DNA of 53,904 nt from Synergistota bacterium (lineage in GTDB: Bacteria; Synergistota; Synergistia; Synergistales; Synergistaceae). The translations under genes were made by a program, and so were the position numbers. Under the pieces are notes generated by a model. It ran no database searches. It was not told the origin of the DNA and saw only the letters and a list, made by a program, of their open reading frames with translations. Positions 51,685 through 53,904 of the stretch are shown here, one piece after another. Each line of letters begins with the position of its first letter. Positions within the stretch are counted from its first letter, which is position 1. The DNA lies in contig JAEXGR010000034.1 in the NCBI GenBank assembly GCA_023450745.1, positions 1 to 53,904 of the forward strand. Reading direction: 5' to 3'.

Positions 51685-51710
51685 GCGCCGCCGGTAACAC
51701 CGGGCGGCGC
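51685..51710 (+). terminator. Possible terminator hairpin after the diguanylate cyclase gene
   Basis: GC-rich stem gcgccgccgg with ccgggcggcgc and a TAACA loop. No T-run follows, so termination is uncertain. Confidence 0.4.
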
Positions 51711-51763
51711 TGATGCCGGAGACAAACTCTTATGCGCTTGCGCTGTATTTTAGTAATTTCTTT

Positions 51764-51791
51764 TTGTGAAAATTCGCCTGATTGGTATATT
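51764..51791 (+). promoter_or_regulatory. Promoter of the leukocidin-like lipoprotein gene
   Basis: TTGTGA (51764-51769), 16-base spacer and TATATT (51786-51791), about 40 bases ahead of the start codon. Confidence 0.6.
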
Positions 51792-51829
51792 ATATATCGG
51801 TTACGGTTAGTGAAAAGGAGACTTCGTCA

Positions 51830-53653
51830 ATGTTCAAAACGAAAAAGAACCATCTTTATGCGATCATCGTTTTAATTATGGCCCTCCTCGCCGTCGTCGC
51901 GGCGGGCGGCTGCAACGGCAGCGGAGGAAGCGGCGAGAAGCTTTACGTGATGGGAAAGATGCACGGCGACCTCGCAAACGAGTTGGAGGGTATCTGCGAC
52001 GTCGCCGCGTATGACGGCGTAAGCGCGGACGCGCCGCTGATAGTTTCATATCGGGACGGCTTTGTCGTGAGCGGCGACACGGTCCAAACCCTGCGAAAGT
52101 TTCTTGACGCGGGCATGAGCGTCGCGCTGGAGCACGCCAACGAAAAGGAGATCAACGATTTTCTTGACGCGCTCGGCTTCCAGGGCGATTTCGTCATGCC
52201 CTCCGGCGACAGCTACGTCGAATATTACGGCATAAAAATACTGAGCGGCGACATCTTCTCCTATGTGGCGCTCAACGACGACGAATCAAAGCCGGCAGCG
52301 GTCGACGAGGCGCCCGACAGCATCATGTCGGGAGACGTGCTCGTTTCAGCGGACAAAACACTGCCATGGGAGGCGATCGTAACATCCGGGGACGAGACGA
52401 TATCCTTCGACAGGCCGCCAGTCCCCAGCAACGCGCCAACGGAAGACGAAACGGGCAGGGCGCGCGACATCGTACGCTGGATGAACGACGGCGCGGCCCA
52501 GGCGAAAGCGGCGGAAGCCGGCAAAGCGGCGGAACAAAGAGCGCTCAACAGCGCCGCCTCGGGGACGAACGACCTCACGCAGATCTCGCGCATGTACCAA
52601 AAAACCTACAATGCGTCCCAGTGGGGCAACACCTTTGAGATCACCGTCGACGTTTACGCCTGCCACACCTACAACGAGGCGGACAAAATAGATTCGGACT
52701 GGTTCTTCATTAAGCAGAAGGGACAGCTGAACCCCTCCGCGAACTACAGCAACAAAGACCATCATAAAACCACGGCGGCGCTCATCCAGAATTACATGGC
52801 CGAATACGGCTTCGACAACTGGACGGTCAACGCCGACGGAAAGCAGAACAACAAAGCAGTGCTCATGGATTCGAAGCCCAACACCTCGGTCGGTTCGACC
52901 GGCTTTTCCAGCGGCATATCCTTCTCGCTGGGCGGCAATATCGGCTTCTCGGGCTTATCCGGCAGCGGCGGTGTCAGCGCCGGGGTCAGCTATTCCACCA
53001 GCGAGAGCCAAACGGTCTCTGAATGCCAGGTACAGAACGAATCAAAAGGCTCCGTAAACAACGTGACCCAGCAAAACGCGAAATGGAAATACACCTTCTC
53101 GCGTCCGCTGCTGAAAGGCGGCCCCTACTTCGCGGCCTGCAACGACTTCTACGACGCTCCGCTCGCCTCGCGCAGCCTCTTCCAGCCCGTCAACCAGTGG
53201 GCCTGGAAGATACCGCCGGCAGAGAGGGACAACATCAAGGGCTTTAAATTCAAGTTCAAATGGATGACGGGTTACTCCTACAGCGCCGCCTACGCCTGGT
53301 GGGTAAAGGTCTCGAGTGAGGAGCATCACAACAGCACTATGCAGGAGCGCGAATTTTACGTGCCGCTCGCGGAGATATATCCTCCGCTGATCGCCGCGAA
53401 CAACTTGGACTTCTCAAAAACCGCCGGCCACAAAAAACTTGAACTGGGAACCTTCCGCGACTGGACCGCCGAAAGCAGCGCCTCCTGGTGCACGCCGAGC
53501 AAGACACAGGGAACAAAAAACGACGCCGATCAGGGTGTCTACGTCGACGTCTCTGAAAATACCACCGGGGCTAACAGAGAGGCCGTCATCACGCTGAAAA
53601 CGCAGGACGGCAAAGGAAGCTCGACCGTGAGAGTCTTCCAGTCAAGATACTAA
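51830..53653 (+). CDS. Lipoprotein with leukocidin/hemolysin-like pore-forming region and C-terminal BACON domain
   Basis: A 607-residue exported protein. A signal peptide ends in VVAAGGC (Cys28), a somewhat atypical lipobox. Residues 35-200 contain five SGD tripeptides in a repetitive, acidic region. Residues ~255-515 resemble the leukocidin/alpha-hemolysin family: an FEITVDVYACHTYNEADK strand, then a Gly/Ser-rich amphipathic stretch, SSGISFSLGGNIGFSGLSGS then GGVSAGVSYSTSESQTVS, like the stem that becomes the beta-barrel, followed by WKYTFSRPLL and a Trp/Tyr-rich rim-like part. Residues ~523-605 read as a BACON domain (DWTAESSASWCTP, then ANREAVITL and STVRVFQS). ATG at 51830 with AAAAGGAGA; the longer frame from 51782 overlaps the promoter. 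Domain calls are from remembered family patterns. Confidence 0.7.
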   Translation: MFKTKKNHLYAIIVLIMALLAVVAAGGCNGSGGSGEKLYVMGKMHGDLANELEGICDVAAYDGVSADAPLIVSYRDGFVVSGDTVQTLRKFLDAGMSVALEHANEKEINDFLDALGFQGDFVMPSGDSYVEYYGIKILSGDIFSYVALNDDESKPAAVDEAPDSIMSGDVLVSADKTLPWEAIVTSGDETISFDRPPVPSNAPTEDETGRARDIVRWMNDGAAQAKAAEAGKAAEQRALNSAASGTNDLTQISRMYQKTYNASQWGNTFEITVDVYACHTYNEADKIDSDWFFIKQKGQLNPSANYSNKDHHKTTAALIQNYMAEYGFDNWTVNADGKQNNKAVLMDSKPNTSVGSTGFSSGISFSLGGNIGFSGLSGSGGVSAGVSYSTSESQTVSECQVQNESKGSVNNVTQQNAKWKYTFSRPLLKGGPYFAACNDFYDAPLASRSLFQPVNQWAWKIPPAERDNIKGFKFKFKWMTGYSYSAAYAWWVKVSSEEHHNSTMQEREFYVPLAEIYPPLIAANNLDFSKTAGHKKLELGTFRDWTAESSASWCTPSKTQGTKNDADQGVYVDVSENTTGANREAVITLKTQDGKGSSTVRVFQSRY

Positions 53654-53663
53654 TAACGAATCA

Positions 53664-53757
53664 AACGCTAAGCCAGAGTTTAGCAACGGTTTCAGGCCCC
53701 CTCTCCGAGGGGGCCTTTAAAAACAAAAATACCATCACGATAATTGAACGCTAAGCC
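53664..53757 (+). repeat. Two direct copies of an 11-base sequence flanking a terminator
   Basis: AACGCTAAGCC occurs at 53664-53674 and again at 53747-53757, 83 bases apart. Weaker similarity continues beyond each copy (aGTTTAgCa versus aATTTAcCa). The terminator at 53694 lies between them. Confidence 0.6.
53694..53718 (+). terminator. Intrinsic terminator after the lipoprotein gene
   Basis: Stem aggccccct (53694-53702) with agggggcct (53708-53716) and short T-run. Confidence 0.8.
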
Positions 53758-53794
53758 CTAATTTACCACGCTCGCCTATCGAAGATAAATCGGC

Positions 53795-53904
53795 GTTTAG
53801 ACGTGCCGATGACGACGCGAAATAAAGCCGGAAAACCGCAGGCGCACTTTGGTGCGTCGAGGATTTTCCGGCTTTGTTGAGCTAAGTCAGCGGCGCGTCT
53901 AAAC
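53795..53904. repeat. 110-base imperfect inverted repeat at the window edge
   Basis: The outer arms 53795-53813 and 53886-53904 match over 19 bases with two mismatches (starting GTTTAGACG...). An inner pair 53824-53847 and 53852-53875 begins AAAGCCGGAAAA and pairs over most of 24 bases around a TTTG loop. No reading frame lies inside. It may be a small non-coding mobile element, a recombination site, or a large terminator; the right boundary coincides with the window end, so it may continue. Confidence 0.65.

Noticed and set aside
53795..53904. Integron attC recombination site
   Set aside because: The arms GTTTAGAC and GTCTAAAC do not match the RYYYAAC/GTTRRRY core consensus in the correct order, and no integrase or cassette array is seen.

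Overview
The window is GC-rich bacterial DNA with tightly packed operons. Gene content indicates a strict anaerobe: oxygen-independent (cbi-type) cobalamin synthesis, the HydG hydrogenase maturase, FeoAAB ferrous iron uptake and a glutamate dehydrogenase. The overall combination and the 5' end of the 16S gene at the left edge look most like the phylum Synergistota (Cloacibacillus/Synergistes-like). That placement is my inference from gene content, not a database result.

Layout. 1-66: 5' end of a 16S rRNA gene on the minus strand, with a near-perfect promoter at 262-290, then an AT-rich spacer. 756-5279: a possibly leaderless Xre regulator, a DtxR/MntR-type metal regulator, a decayed AAA ATPase, an MrfA-type helicase and an amidohydrolase. 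5437-29340: a roughly 24 kb, almost gapless plus-strand supercluster for tetrapyrroles. It holds cbiB, cobD and cobC, then a cobalamin riboswitch with a terminator. After that come an exported CbiK chelatase, a BtuC/D/F-type ABC importer, cbiL, a polytopic GATE-like membrane protein, cbiC, D, ET, F, G, hemA, cbiH, cbiJ-sirC, hemC, cobA-hemD, hemB, hemL, an adenosyltransferase, cbiP and cbiA. Together these cover glutamyl-tRNA to adenosylcobyric acid, and CbiB and CobD attach the aminopropanol arm. CobU, CobS, CobT, a CbiMNQO-type cobalt importer and the heme branch after uroporphyrinogen III are not in the window.

29340-33962: an ASCH-domain gene remnant, hydG with an upstream small ORF, then metX and metY on the minus strand. 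metYX is preceded by what reads as a complete transcription attenuator: promoter, a 23-residue leader peptide with five internal Met and two Cys codons, and mutually exclusive antiterminator and terminator hairpins. 34035-39264: cupin, an orphan reading frame, a DUF554 membrane protein, glutamate dehydrogenase, a split chromate transporter and two small secreted proteins. 39371-42359: feoA-feoA-feoB and a 55-residue Cys-rich partner, with three TTAG-N6-CTAA palindromes that look like DtxR-family operators.

42507-53653: a sensor diguanylate cyclase, a dicarboxylate/amino-acid symporter, a MATE exporter, a B3/B4-domain protein, a LysR regulator, a 64-residue membrane protein, a second diguanylate cyclase, and a lipoprotein combining a leukocidin-like pore-forming region with a C-terminal BACON domain. 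The window ends at the outer edge of a 110-base imperfect inverted repeat.

Most notable: the Met/Cys leader-peptide attenuator, the putative pore-forming BACON lipoprotein, the DtxR-type operator triplet, and the exported chelatase, importer and GATE protein embedded in the B12 operon.
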